Origin: Phycisphaerae bacterium
Lineage (GTDB): Bacteria > Planctomycetota > Phycisphaerae > Phycisphaerales > UBA1924
Length of the DNA stretch: 64,000 bases
Reading direction: 5' to 3'
Assembly (NCBI GenBank): GCA_030429705.1
Contig: JAUIES010000002.1
Span: 312,001 to 376,000, forward strand
Below are positions 8,213-17,628 of this stretch, in pieces. The number at the start of each line of letters is the position of its first letter. The first letter of the stretch is position 1. Under the pieces are notes generated by a model. The model worked only from the letters and a program-made list of their open reading frames with translations. It was not told the DNA's origin and ran no database searches. A program made the position numbers and the translations under genes.

Positions 8213-10252
8213 ATGAACCGACTCGAACAACTCAAAAGCCCCGCTGACCTGCGGTCAATGACAGTCGGTGAACTCGAAGAGTTGGCTGCGGACATACGCG
8301 AATCGATCATCGGTCAGGTCCAGAAAACCGGAGGCCATCTCGCTCCAAATCTTGGCGTGGTCGAACTGTCGATCGCTCTGCATCGCGTCTTCGATCTTGC
8401 TCACGATCGGCTCCTCTTCGATGTCGGGCACCAGTGTTATCCTCACAAGTTGCTCACGGGGCGGGCGCCACTACTCAAGAATCTTCGAACGCGTGAAGGA
8501 ATGGCTGGTTTCCCAGAACCCCTCGAAAGCCAATACGACCTGTTTCGTGTGGGACATGCTGGCACGGGTATCTCGACAGCGGTCGGTATGGCACGCGGCG
8601 ATCAACTCAACGGCGAAGCATTTCACCCACGCGAAAATCCGGATGGAAGATGTATCGCAACGCTGATCGGTGATGCTTCCATCGTCAATGGTGTCGCGAT
8701 GGAAGGCCTGAACAACGCCGGCACGCTGAAAAGACAGTTCCTTATCGTCCTCAATGACAACGGCATGTCGATCTCGAAACCACAAGGTGCAGTCGCCGGT
8801 TACTTTGATCGCGTCAGGGTCAGCCATACCTATGCCGATTTCAAGAAAGGCGCACGCCGCGTCCTTAATCGCATCCCAGGTGGCTCGGTTCTTGAAGAGG
8901 TGTATCACCGCGCCGGTGAAGCAACCAAAGCACTGATCTCAGAAGATTCCTGGTTTGAGAAATTCGGCATCGTCACCGTGGGACCAATCGATGGGCACGA
9001 TCTTCCGACGCTCATCGAGTTTCTCACCGAAGTGCGCGACATTGACCGCCCGGTGGTGCTCCATGTGAAAACGACCAAGGGCAAAGGGCTCGATATCGCT
9101 GAACATGATGCCACGACATTCCATTCGCCCAAGCCTTTCAAGGTGAACCGCTCGGTCGTGCAAACCGACAATGAAAACCCTGATCCGGCTGCCGCCTGTC
9201 GAGTTGAGATTGCGTCAAGCGGTCGATCATTCACCTCCGCCTTTGGAGAAGCCCTGGTCGCATTAATGCATGATGATGACAAAGTCGTTGCATGCACCGC
9301 TGCGATGCCTGACGGCACAGGTGTGACCGATGCTCTCCGAGCTTTTCCCGATCGAACCTGGGATGTGGGCATATGCGAATCGCACGCTGCCGACATGATG
9401 GCCGGTCTCGCCAAAACCGGCTGGAAACCGTTCTTCGCCGTCTACTCAACCTTTGTGCAACGAGCCTTCGATCAAGCGTTTCAGGAGATCGCACTGCAAG
9501 GTCTCCCTGTGCGGCTGTGTCTCGACCGCGCCGGACTCGTTGGAGGCGACGGCGCGGTACATCACGGTTTCTGTGACATCTCATTGTTGCGAACGCTGCC
9601 CGATGCGGTCTTGGTGGCCCCGATTGACGAACCGAGTCTCAAAGCGGCGCTTTCGTTCATGCTCGACTATGACGAAGGTCTTTCAGCGATCCGCTACCCA
9701 CGCGATGATGTGCGTGTGGAAGAACATCTTGTCAATAATTGTCCTCCGTTTGAGATGGGAAAGGCCCGTTGTCTCACACCATCGTGTGATGTTTTAGATG
9801 GCGCGGTCGCGGATGCGATCGTCATCGCCTACGGCACGCCGGCCCTGACCGCATTGGATGCCTCGCGAGACCTCGAACAAGAATACTCGATCGCGGTTTA
9901 TGACGCTCGGTTCGCAAAGCCAGTTGATGCTGCATTAATCGCGGCTGCCCTGAAAACGAACAAGCCGGTTCTGACAATTGAAGATCACAGTGTTGTCGGT
10001 GGCTTCGGCTCGGCGGTGCTCGAATGCGCAGCCGAGCAAAGTCTGGATGCATCTCGATTGGTTCGACTCGGCCTGCCCGACTCGTGGGTGTTGCAAAACT
10101 CTCGATCCGCACAACTTGCCGAGGTCGGAATCGATCAACGAGGTATTGAACGGGCAATACGACTCGCTTGTGGCCGATCTTGCGATCAGGCATTTGAATC
10201 CAAAGCCACGCCGGCCAAATCGGACCACTCGAACTCGGGTTCGCTCACCTAA
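8213..10252 (+). CDS. dxs: 1-deoxy-D-xylulose-5-phosphate synthase
   Basis: This thiamine-diphosphate enzyme joins pyruvate and glyceraldehyde 3-phosphate in the first step of the MEP isoprenoid pathway. The N-terminal half has DVGHQCYPHKLLTGR and the cofactor stretch GDASIVNG...NDNGMSIS. The middle transketolase domain has the catalytic Glu in ICESHA and DRAGLVGGDGAVHHG. A C-terminal transketolase domain completes about 680 residues. The first start in the frame is TTG at 8153, but ATG at 8213 (MNRLEQLKS) fits the family and has AGGA upstream. The usual GDG of the thiamine-diphosphate motif reads GDA here. The stop is nine bases before the nadK start. Confidence 0.96.
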   Translation: MNRLEQLKSPADLRSMTVGELEELAADIRESIIGQVQKTGGHLAPNLGVVELSIALHRVFDLAHDRLLFDVGHQCYPHKLLTGRAPLLKNLRTREGMAGFPEPLESQYDLFRVGHAGTGISTAVGMARGDQLNGEAFHPRENPDGRCIATLIGDASIVNGVAMEGLNNAGTLKRQFLIVLNDNGMSISKPQGAVAGYFDRVRVSHTYADFKKGARRVLNRIPGGSVLEEVYHRAGEATKALISEDSWFEKFGIVTVGPIDGHDLPTLIEFLTEVRDIDRPVVLHVKTTKGKGLDIAEHDATTFHSPKPFKVNRSVVQTDNENPDPAAACRVEIASSGRSFTSAFGEALVALMHDDDKVVACTAAMPDGTGVTDALRAFPDRTWDVGICESHAADMMAGLAKTGWKPFFAVYSTFVQRAFDQAFQEIALQGLPVRLCLDRAGLVGGDGAVHHGFCDISLLRTLPDAVLVAPIDEPSLKAALSFMLDYDEGLSAIRYPRDDVRVEEHLVNNCPPFEMGKARCLTPSCDVLDGAVADAIVIAYGTPALTALDASRDLEQEYSIAVYDARFAKPVDAALIAAALKTNKPVLTIEDHSVVGGFGSAVLECAAEQSLDASRLVRLGLPDSWVLQNSRSAQLAEVGIDQRGIERAIRLACGRSCDQAFESKATPAKSDHSNSGSLT

Positions 10253-10261
10253 GGAGCACGC

Positions 10262-11134
10262 GTGTCTCGATCAGTCCTGGTCTTCATCAATCGCACCAAA
10301 CCAGATGCCCTGGGCGTGCTCGACGAAGTATTGGCATTGATCGCCGAGTACGGTCGTGTCGCCGGTGTCATCGACTTGACTGATTCGACATCACTTCCTG
10401 CAGCGGATGATGTTGACCTCTTGCTTGTGTTGGGCGGGGATGGCTCGCTGCTCTCGGTCGCTCACCGCACACGCGCTCTGGGGCTGCCCGTTCTTGGTGT
10501 CAATGTGGGCCGAGTCGGATTCATGTCCGGATTTGAACTCGATCGATTGCGCGAGTGCGCCGCTCAGATATTCGGTGATGGCCTGCTGACAACGCGGCGA
10601 TTGCCGATGCTCGGCGTCGAAGTACGCGGTGCAGACCAAACCGATGTCCGCTTTTCTGCGATTGCTTTCAACGAGTTTGTCATCACAGCCGGACCCCCGT
10701 TTCGCATGATATCGCTCGCGCTCACAATCGACGGCGAACCCGGACCCGCGGTCAGTGGTGACGGCATGATCGTGTCTTCGCCCATGGGCTCGACCGCTTA
10801 CAATGTGAGTGCAGGCGGACCGATCGTTGCACCTGGTGCAAACGCATTTGTCATGACCCCGATCGCCGCCCACTCTTTGTCGTTTCGGCCCATTGTGGTT
10901 CCTGACGACTGCGTCATTGAACTCCAGATTGAACATGTGAATTCGGAGCAGGGCGGTGGTACGACATTGGTTGCCGATGGGCAGATTTCTCACCGAATTC
11001 ACGCTGGTGATCGAATTCGTTACTTCAGTACGGAACAATTCGTCGAGTTGGTTGTTGACCCAGATGTCAGCTATTGGCGCACACTCATGGGCAAGATGCA
11101 CTGGGCGGTCGCACCAAAACAACGCGAAAGATGA
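10262..11134 (+). CDS. nadK: NAD kinase
   Basis: NAD kinase phosphorylates NAD to NADP. The 290-residue protein has the catalytic GGDGSLL motif, the NE region FNEFVI, and the conserved glycine-rich block GSTAYNVSAGGPIV. The start is GTG at 10262 with a strong AAGGAG (10251-10256) that overlaps the dxs stop region, so it is translated from the same message as dxs. NADPH is needed by the next MEP enzyme, which makes the pairing sensible. The gene ends seven bases before the next start. Confidence 0.95.
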   Translation: MSRSVLVFINRTKPDALGVLDEVLALIAEYGRVAGVIDLTDSTSLPAADDVDLLLVLGGDGSLLSVAHRTRALGLPVLGVNVGRVGFMSGFELDRLRECAAQIFGDGLLTTRRLPMLGVEVRGADQTDVRFSAIAFNEFVITAGPPFRMISLALTIDGEPGPAVSGDGMIVSSPMGSTAYNVSAGGPIVAPGANAFVMTPIAAHSLSFRPIVVPDDCVIELQIEHVNSEQGGGTTLVADGQISHRIHAGDRIRYFSTEQFVELVVDPDVSYWRTLMGKMHWAVAPKQRER

Positions 11135-11141
11135 TCAACAC

Positions 11142-12050
11142 ATGACCGCAACTGGCGTTACGACACCAACGACAACCAAACCCGAATCCCAAGCCCTTCA
11201 GTGCATGGATATCTGGGGAGGAACCGAAGCGGTCGATCGTTCGTTCTCCGTTCCAGGGCTCGATGTTCACATCGTGAGCGCCCCATATCAAGGAGATCTG
11301 CAGGGGGGCGACATCTATTACATCTCCATGTGTGGCTCGGGGCGAGTAGCCAGGTTGGCTGTCGCAGATGTCTCAGGACACGGGGAAGCGGTTGCTCAGG
11401 TTTCGACCGGGCTGCGCAAGCTCATGCGTAAGTACATCAATACACCTGATCAGGCTCGATTTGCACGGTCGTTGAATGAGAAGTTCCTCGCAGACTCACG
11501 CGATGGTACTTTTGCGACAGCCGTGCTGGCGACTTACTGGGCACCGACTGATCATCTCATCCTGGTCAATGCAGGGCATCCGCCGCCGCTGCTCTACAGA
11601 TATGCCGAACAGAAATGGCACACCGTGACGCACTCTGCAGCAGGCGTGCAGGCTGCGTCCGATGACGAAATCGGTGTTCGCAACTTACCGCTCGGCATCA
11701 TCGAACCAACTGGATACGACCAGTTTGCAATCAAACTCGAACCTGACGATGTCGTTGTGCTCTACACCGATGCGCTCCCCGAAGCCAGCGATGCGAACAA
11801 TCGCCTGCTAGGGACTGAAGGGCTGCTCGATCTGTGCGAGCAGGCGGATGGGTCAGAACCGATGGATCTCGCCGATCGTATTCTGGCAGCCGTCGATTCG
11901 TACCGTGCGGGTTCGTCCGCCGATGACGATCAAACGGTCATGGTTTTGCATCACAACGCTGCCGAACCGCCGCCAATGGGTGTTGGTGATTACCTTCGTT
12001 TCCTGGGACGAATGGTGGGTGTTGTCGGACCGAGCACAGCGACACATTAG
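11142..12050 (+). CDS. SpoIIE/RsbU-type PP2C protein phosphatase
   Basis: This is a metal-dependent Ser/Thr phosphatase of the SpoIIE/RsbU type, usually acting on anti-sigma-factor antagonists. The metal-binding motifs are visible: GGDIYYI, ADVSGHGEAV, NAGHPPPLLY, YTDALPEA and DDQTVMVL. The protein is only about 300 residues with a short N-terminal segment and no recognisable sensor domain. The open frame extends upstream over nadK, but ATG at 11142 (MTATGV), seven bases after the nadK stop, is the sensible start. No anti-sigma factor or STAS-domain partner is in the neighbourhood. It is probably co-transcribed with ispA, dxs and nadK. Its target is unknown. Confidence 0.88.
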   Translation: MTATGVTTPTTTKPESQALQCMDIWGGTEAVDRSFSVPGLDVHIVSAPYQGDLQGGDIYYISMCGSGRVARLAVADVSGHGEAVAQVSTGLRKLMRKYINTPDQARFARSLNEKFLADSRDGTFATAVLATYWAPTDHLILVNAGHPPPLLYRYAEQKWHTVTHSAAGVQAASDDEIGVRNLPLGIIEPTGYDQFAIKLEPDDVVVLYTDALPEASDANNRLLGTEGLLDLCEQADGSEPMDLADRILAAVDSYRAGSSADDDQTVMVLHHNAAEPPPMGVGDYLRFLGRMVGVVGPSTATH

Positions 12051-12068
12051 AGAACGACGGGCCGCCTG

Positions 12069-12854
12069 TCATCTGCATTCATCATGGCAGAGTGACGCCT
12101 GCGCACTCGCGAGGTGTATTGGTAAGCCGTTCGGCTGTTGCAGGACGATATCGCCCCCCGCCACAATATCCAACACGCACCCTTCAATGCGTTGGCCTTG
12201 ATAGTTGAAAACGCAGTGCTTGCCGATGAGCCACTCACGCCGCCGCCACGAACTGAGTATGTCGTCTTTCGATGCCACGATGACTTCGAGAAACGACCGA
12301 AGCAACAGTTGTGCAACTGTCAGCCGCGGACCTTTGTACCCCAAGACTTTGAGTGAGACTGCCCTGTCTTGAATTTCGTTCGGCCAATCGATTGTATTCT
12401 GATGCACATTGATACCGATACCAATCACCGACAGGTCGGACCTGACTTCGATCAACACGCCTGCAACCTTGCGCCCCCTCTCACCTGGTTCGAGAACATC
12501 ATTCGGCCAACGAAGCCGGAATGGCAACCCAGTCGCCTGCTCACATGCACGCATCGTTGCGACACCCATTCGCATCGGGAGCAACTGATCCTGGGCAGCC
12601 TCAGCATCGAGAACCAGACTCATGGCGATGCCTTTGCCTTGATCGTCGCACCAAGCCCTGCCGAGCCGACCGCGTCCGCCGGATTGTCGGCCTGCTACGA
12701 CAAGCAGACCAGGTTGCCCCCCCGATGTAGCCAATGCAGCATCCTGAGTAGAAGCGGTCTCCGCAATCACACGAATGCGATTGATCAGACCCGACGGCAC
12801 CTGATCGAGTTCCGCCTCAAGGCCTTCTGCCCAACGATGCAGTTCATCCATCAC
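12069..12854 (-). CDS. birA: Biotin--[acetyl-CoA-carboxylase] ligase
   Basis: This ligase adenylates biotin and transfers it to the carrier protein of acetyl-CoA carboxylase. The biotinyl-AMP loop GRGRLGRAW, the RWPNDV motif, KVAGVLIE and the IGIGINVH strand are all present. At 261 residues it lacks the N-terminal DNA-binding domain of E. coli BirA, so it is the monofunctional form. The start is GTG at 12854, whose last bases overlap the nadC stop (GTGA), indicating translational coupling; an ATG at 12851 is possible. It is the last gene of the sdh-nadC-birA run and is convergent with the phosphatase gene. Confidence 0.94.
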   Translation of the reverse strand: MMDELHRWAEGLEAELDQVPSGLINRIRVIAETASTQDAALATSGGQPGLLVVAGRQSGGRGRLGRAWCDDQGKGIAMSLVLDAEAAQDQLLPMRMGVATMRACEQATGLPFRLRWPNDVLEPGERGRKVAGVLIEVRSDLSVIGIGINVHQNTIDWPNEIQDRAVSLKVLGYKGPRLTVAQLLLRSFLEVIVASKDDILSSWRRREWLIGKHCVFNYQGQRIEGCVLDIVAGGDIVLQQPNGLPIHLASAQASLCHDECR

Positions 12855-13780
12855 GCTGCGTCCATGCCGATATCAAGGCTGATGGCGGCGTGAGTGAGTG
12901 CACCCACGCTAATCCGATCAACTCCGGTCCGGGCGACCTTACCGATCGTCTCAAGTGTGATGCCACCCGAAGCCTCAAGTTGAAAGGGTGATCCTGCTGC
13001 GTCTCGTCGGTTAACGGCGAGCACAAGTTGGTCAGTCGTGAAGTTATCGAGCAGGACGAAATCAATCAACCCCGGTTCGAGTTGTAAAAGACGATCGAAC
13101 TGTTCCAACGAATCCACCTCGACTTCGACAAACCCGGGCTGATCCTTCAGTGCACGAACGGCTTGGCTGGCGTGATCGATGGTGCGTGCAAATTCATCAG
13201 GCGTGAGGCCGGCGATGTGGTTGTCCTTGACCATGATCGCGTCATACAAACCGAGTCGGTGAGAACACCCCCCGCCGCAACGCACAGCGTATTTTTCCAG
13301 AACACGCAAGCCGGGTGTCGTTTTGCGCGTGTCATACAGCCGTGCGCTGGTTTCCCTCCCCATCGCATCGACATATCGTTTCGTGATTGTTGCGACACCC
13401 GAGAGGCGGCCGATCAGATTTAACACAGTTCGTTCAATCGTCACGATGGCCCTGGCAGAGCCGCTGAAAGTCGTGATCGAATCGCCGCGTTGAACGATCG
13501 CACCATCCGCGACATGCTGTCGGCATGTGATTGCGTTTTCAAAGCCGAAGCATGCGATCAGATCTGGAATTGCAGCCAAACCGGCAATGACACCGGCTTC
13601 TCGTGCCACAATTCTCGCTTGCATCGTCGTGCGATCATCGACAAAGTGTGTGCCGGTGAGATCGATTGAATGCGTCCCGAGATCTTCGTCACGCGCGAGT
13701 GCAAACAATCGCTCTGGCAACCCGGTAGCGCTCAGAGTTTGATACAACTGCGACAACTCGTCTTGATTTGTCTCAGGCAT
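12851..13780 (-). CDS. nadC: Nicotinate-nucleotide diphosphorylase (carboxylating)
   Basis: Quinolinate phosphoribosyltransferase converts quinolinate and PRPP to nicotinate mononucleotide in de novo NAD synthesis. Key segments are TRKTTPGLR, KYAVRCGGG, HRLGLYDAIMVKDNH and the C-terminal EASGGI, all conserved in this type II phosphoribosyltransferase. The length is about 309 residues. I took ATG at 13780 (MPETNQ); a GTG five codons upstream is an alternative. It lies 33 bases after sdhB and overlaps birA by four bases, so it is within the same operon. nadA and nadB are not in the window. Confidence 0.95.
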   Translation of the reverse strand: MPETNQDELSQLYQTLSATGLPERLFALARDEDLGTHSIDLTGTHFVDDRTTMQARIVAREAGVIAGLAAIPDLIACFGFENAITCRQHVADGAIVQRGDSITTFSGSARAIVTIERTVLNLIGRLSGVATITKRYVDAMGRETSARLYDTRKTTPGLRVLEKYAVRCGGGCSHRLGLYDAIMVKDNHIAGLTPDEFARTIDHASQAVRALKDQPGFVEVEVDSLEQFDRLLQLEPGLIDFVLLDNFTTDQLVLAVNRRDAAGSPFQLEASGGITLETIGKVARTGVDRISVGALTHAAISLDIGMDAA

Positions 13781-13813
13781 GGAGCACCCGTTCACGCGCG
13801 AGAACAGCGCACA

Positions 13814-14644
13814 CTATTTCCCGCGAAAGAATCGGCCGATGGCGTGAACTGTTGCCGCCCGACCGATCGCCGCAATCGACTCGGTCAGAGGAATCTCTTT
13901 CGGGCACACCTTGACACAGTTCTGAGCATTTCCGCAGTCGTTGACACCGCCAACACCAAGCAACGCGTCCAGCCGTTCACCCTCCAACACTTTGCCGTTC
14001 GGGTGGGCGTTGAAGAGTCTCGCCTGACTTAGGACGGCTGCACCGACAAATGCGTTCTCCCAATCTGCTTCTTGCTCTTCTTTGTGATACTGCGGGCAAG
14101 CTTCGAGGCAGCAGCCGCAACTCATGCAGGTTGACAGCGTGTACCGCATCTGCTGATCGTCCGGCTCTTCCTTCGGGCCGGCACCAAGGTTGTAAGTCCC
14201 GTCAATTGGTACCCATGCTTTGATCTTTTCAAGACCCTTGAACAGGCGTTGCCGATCTACCCAGAGATCGCGAACGACCGGGAATTTGGACATCGGTTCG
14301 AGTGTGATGACATCGCCTTCGCGCGGCGCCTCCTGATCAATCAAACAGGAGCAACTCTGGCGAGCCTTGCCGTTGATGACCATGGTGCACGCGCCACAGA
14401 CTTCTTCGAGGCAACTGCAGTCCCAGACGACAGGTGTGGTTTGCTGACCCGAAGCCGTTACCGGATGTTCAGCAATCCAGTTGAGACAACTAATGACATT
14501 CGAACTCGGAACGACGGGCACTTTGAAATCTTCCCATCGCGTTGGCTGTCCTGGGCCATCGCATCGTTTGATGCGGAAGGTCACTGTTCGAGTAGGAACC
14601 GGTGCAGCACTCGACGGCTGTCCATTGGTCGCGGTATTGCTCAC
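13814..14644 (-). CDS. sdhB: Succinate dehydrogenase iron-sulfur subunit
   Basis: The iron-sulfur subunit carries electrons from the flavoprotein to the membrane quinone site of complex II. The 2Fe-2S ligands are in CSCLEEVCGAC with a later Cys in RQSCSC. The C-terminal ferredoxin-like part has CMSCGCCLEACP and CGNAQNCVKVCP for the 4Fe-4S and 3Fe-4S clusters. The start is set by a good AGGAG: GTG at 14644 lies six bases downstream, whereas the in-frame ATG at 14650 directly abuts it and the TTG at 14659 precedes it. It sits 15 bases after sdhA. Confidence 0.95.
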   Translation of the reverse strand: MSNTATNGQPSSAAPVPTRTVTFRIKRCDGPGQPTRWEDFKVPVVPSSNVISCLNWIAEHPVTASGQQTTPVVWDCSCLEEVCGACTMVINGKARQSCSCLIDQEAPREGDVITLEPMSKFPVVRDLWVDRQRLFKGLEKIKAWVPIDGTYNLGAGPKEEPDDQQMRYTLSTCMSCGCCLEACPQYHKEEQEADWENAFVGAAVLSQARLFNAHPNGKVLEGERLDALLGVGGVNDCGNAQNCVKVCPKEIPLTESIAAIGRAATVHAIGRFFRGK

Positions 14645-14659
14645 TGTCATCTCCTGCAA

Positions 14660-16651
14660 TTACGAGCCTGATGCGGCGACGGCTTCTTCGCGTGCCGGTT
14701 CTTTCTCTTCAACCTTGCCATAGGTGCGCGGTTTCGGTTTGACCAAAGCAGTCTGAACATCCTTCCACATGATGGTGGACTCACCGCTTGTTGCGTTGTA
14801 CTCAGCAACACTCGCTTTGAGGAATCGATCGTCATCACGGTCAGGGAAGTCGAGACGATAGTGCGAACCGCGGCTTTCTTCGCGAAGCAAGCCCCCCTTG
14901 GCAATGACCTCGCCCATGATCAGCATGTCGCCGAGCGCCCTGGTGAAACTGAGCGATTGGTTGGTCCACGCTGCCGCATCCCCAAGTTTCACCTGGCTAT
15001 AGCGTTCGCGCAGTTCCTTGATCTTCTCAAGACACTGTTCAAGCCGAGGCCCGGTTTTGACGACTGTCGAAGCAGCAGTCATTTCTACTCCAAGCTCGCC
15101 TGCGATCGTGTACGGATTGAACTGCGGGTCGGTCGATCCGCTGTCGCTCACCGTGGCGAGTAGTTGCGCCTGTTTCGCCTGCTCTTGCTCAACCGCGTGG
15201 TCAAATACGGCTGCCGAGACCGTTGCTGCGCCCTGATCTTCTGCAACGCCATCAAGCACATAATTCGTAACGGAAACGCCATTGAAGAGACCATCAAAGA
15301 TACAACTCAACAGGGCATTCGCTCCGAGGCGCGTCGCGCCGTGGTAAGCGAAGTTGACCTCGCCAAAGGCGTACAGCCCGCGAATGTTGGTCATCATGTT
15401 GTTGTGAGCCCCGAACTCCATGCCTTGGCCGACGGCCGTCGATGCTGGCGATTCGTCACCCGGGTTGTGGATTCCAGCCGGCGATTCCGGTTGATAGTCA
15501 CCTGGTGTGTAGGTCGTCCACAGCCCCCCCATGGAATAATGCACCGCTGGAAAGATCTTCATCGGCGTGAATCGAGGGTCAGCACCCGCGAACTTCTCGT
15601 AAATCTCGAGGATACCACCGAGTTTTTCGGTCAGGTAGTGAGGATCCATGTGGGTGAGGTCGAGATACACCATGTTCTCGCCACCGATCCCCATGTGTTC
15701 ATTGACACACACATCGAAGATTTCGCGTGTGGCAATGTCGCGAGGCACAAGGTTACCGTACTTCGGGTATTTTTCCTCGAGGAAGTACCAGCGTTCGTTC
15801 TCTGCGATCGATGTCGGGTCGCGTGTGTCACCCTTTTTGCGTGGCACCCACACTCGGCCACCTTCGCCGCGGGCCGACTCACTCATCAGTCGACACTTGT
15901 CTGCGCCGGGGATGGCGGTCGGATGCACCTGAATCATCTCGCCATTGCCGTACCAGGCTCCTGCCTGATAACATCGGCTTGCAGCCCCACCTGTGCAGAT
16001 GACGCTGTTGGTGCTCTTCCCAAACACGATTCCGCAGCCACCGGTCGCCATCACGACGGCATCAGCGCGAAACGCCTGAATCTGCATCGTGCGCATGTCT
16101 TGTGCGACAATGCCGACACATCGGCGGTCTTCTCCCTCACCATCGATGATCGGCCAGAGGAACTCCCAGAACTCGCGTTTGTTGATCTTGCCTTCTGAGG
16201 CAAACCGCCGTGTCTGTTCGTCGAGGCCATAAAGCAGTTGCTGCCCAGTGGTTGCTCCTGCAAAGTGCGTTCGTTTGAACAGCGAACCGCCGAAGAGACG
16301 CAGATCGCGGAACCCTTCGCTGGTGCGATTGAACGGCACGCCCATGCGATCGAGCAGATCAATAATCCGTGGTGCCCAGTTCGCCATTTCGAGCACCGGC
16401 CCCTGATCGGCGAGATAGTCACCGCCATAAAGCGTTTCGTCGAAGTGCTGGTACTCGCTGTAACCCTGTTGGCGTGCGACTTCGTTGCATGCGTTGATGC
16501 CACCTTGTGCGCACACGCTGTGCGATCGTTTAACGGGCACCATGCTGAACAGGTCGACGGGGACCCCGCCCTCTGCGACACGGATGGAGGCAGCAAGCCC
16601 GGCCAAACCGCCCCCAACTACAATGACTCGTTTGTTGTTTCCTGCCACCAC
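14660..16651 (-). CDS. sdhA: Succinate dehydrogenase flavoprotein subunit
   Basis: This is the FAD subunit that oxidises succinate to fumarate. It opens with the Rossmann motif VVGGGLAGL, followed by HSVCAQGG around the FAD-linked histidine region, then VMATGG, the active-site stretch HPTAIPG, ESARGEGG and GLYAFGEVNFAYHGATRLGANAL. At 663 residues it is of the Bacillus/epsilon type, which goes with the single cytochrome b558 subunit found next door. The start is GTG at 16651 preceded by AGGAG; the nearby ATG is out of frame. The C-terminal tail ends in a charged Glu/Ala-rich stretch. Confidence 0.96.
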   Translation of the reverse strand: MVAGNNKRVIVVGGGLAGLAASIRVAEGGVPVDLFSMVPVKRSHSVCAQGGINACNEVARQQGYSEYQHFDETLYGGDYLADQGPVLEMANWAPRIIDLLDRMGVPFNRTSEGFRDLRLFGGSLFKRTHFAGATTGQQLLYGLDEQTRRFASEGKINKREFWEFLWPIIDGEGEDRRCVGIVAQDMRTMQIQAFRADAVVMATGGCGIVFGKSTNSVICTGGAASRCYQAGAWYGNGEMIQVHPTAIPGADKCRLMSESARGEGGRVWVPRKKGDTRDPTSIAENERWYFLEEKYPKYGNLVPRDIATREIFDVCVNEHMGIGGENMVYLDLTHMDPHYLTEKLGGILEIYEKFAGADPRFTPMKIFPAVHYSMGGLWTTYTPGDYQPESPAGIHNPGDESPASTAVGQGMEFGAHNNMMTNIRGLYAFGEVNFAYHGATRLGANALLSCIFDGLFNGVSVTNYVLDGVAEDQGAATVSAAVFDHAVEQEQAKQAQLLATVSDSGSTDPQFNPYTIAGELGVEMTAASTVVKTGPRLEQCLEKIKELRERYSQVKLGDAAAWTNQSLSFTRALGDMLIMGEVIAKGGLLREESRGSHYRLDFPDRDDDRFLKASVAEYNATSGESTIMWKDVQTALVKPKPRTYGKVEEKEPAREEAVAASGS

Positions 16652-16685
16652 ATGCTCCTATGGGTGCTTGGTGCTCTTTGATAAC

Positions 16686-17588
16686 TCAGTCGTCCAGTTT
16701 TGGTGCCGGTCCTGGGTAGGGCCGATCTGCAGCATCGCGTATGGCGCTGGCCTGCATCTCTGGTTCGAGGTCGTACTTCTCACGCAGTTTCTCGAGGTAC
16801 TCGGGGCCGTACTTTTCAACAACCATCTGCTCTTCAACAGCAACCGCTCGATCGTGATCCACAAGGAAGACGAAACCGAACAGAGCAGACCAACCCGCGA
16901 GCATCACGCCGGCACCGAGGGCAGCACAAACCCGCCCCCACTGCTGTTGTGATTTCTCAGATACCGTGAGGCCCCAAGTAATGGCTGCCGTCCACAAACC
17001 GTTGGCAAAGTGGAACACCAAACTGGTCACACCAACGAAGTAGCCCAGCGAAACGATCACACCTGCAAAGGACCATTCACCGCCGCTGCCCTTGAGAGCC
17101 GCTGCGAGTGTTGACGACGCGAAGTAATGGCTCCACTGCGTTCCGCCTGGTGTCAGCCACGACCAACCCCAGCGAAGCGTCGCGACATGGTACAGAATGA
17201 AAACAAATCCGACATACCCCGTCAGACGCTGTAGCGCATATCGCTTGTTGCCCTGATAGGCGTACCGCGCGACATTGTTTGAACCACTCATCGCGAAATA
17301 CACGCCGAAGATTGCATGAAATGCGATCGGTAACCACAGCCCGAAGATCTCAATCAACAACAGCAACGGCAAGTTGTTGATGAAACTCACTTCGTGCTGA
17401 AAAGTCGCAACACCGCGATCCATTGCCGTGTCATGTAGTTCACGACTATTGATCGCACCCCACACCACGGACGAGTTCGTCGTCAGGTGCATAATTAGGA
17501 ACATGCCAATCGGCACGATCCCGCTCAGCGAATGAAGCCTGCGAAGCAGGAAGTAATTGCGTTCAAAGAAGGTCTGTTCGCCACTCAC
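16686..17588 (-). CDS. sdhC: Succinate dehydrogenase cytochrome b558 subunit
   Basis: This is the membrane anchor of a type B complex II, binding heme b and passing electrons to quinone. It has five hydrophobic helices and the family's opening pattern RRLHSLSGIVPIG...MHLTTNSS, whose histidines are candidate heme ligands along with HFANG and YHVATL. Translation most likely begins at GTG 17588, five bases after AAGGAG; the TTG at 17603 overlaps that ribosome site. The C-terminus carries a charged, cytoplasmic extension of about 45 residues. No separate sdhD exists, as expected for this class. Confidence 0.93.
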   Translation of the reverse strand: MSGEQTFFERNYFLLRRLHSLSGIVPIGMFLIMHLTTNSSVVWGAINSRELHDTAMDRGVATFQHEVSFINNLPLLLLIEIFGLWLPIAFHAIFGVYFAMSGSNNVARYAYQGNKRYALQRLTGYVGFVFILYHVATLRWGWSWLTPGGTQWSHYFASSTLAAALKGSGGEWSFAGVIVSLGYFVGVTSLVFHFANGLWTAAITWGLTVSEKSQQQWGRVCAALGAGVMLAGWSALFGFVFLVDHDRAVAVEEQMVVEKYGPEYLEKLREKYDLEPEMQASAIRDAADRPYPGPAPKLDD

Positions 17589-17628
17589 GGGCTCTCCTTG
17601 CAATCATGGGAATTGATGTACCCGAGAC

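Noticed and set aside
15164-16198. 344-residue open frame antisense to sdhA
   Set aside because: The opposite strand encodes an unmistakable SdhA. The antisense translation shows no family features.
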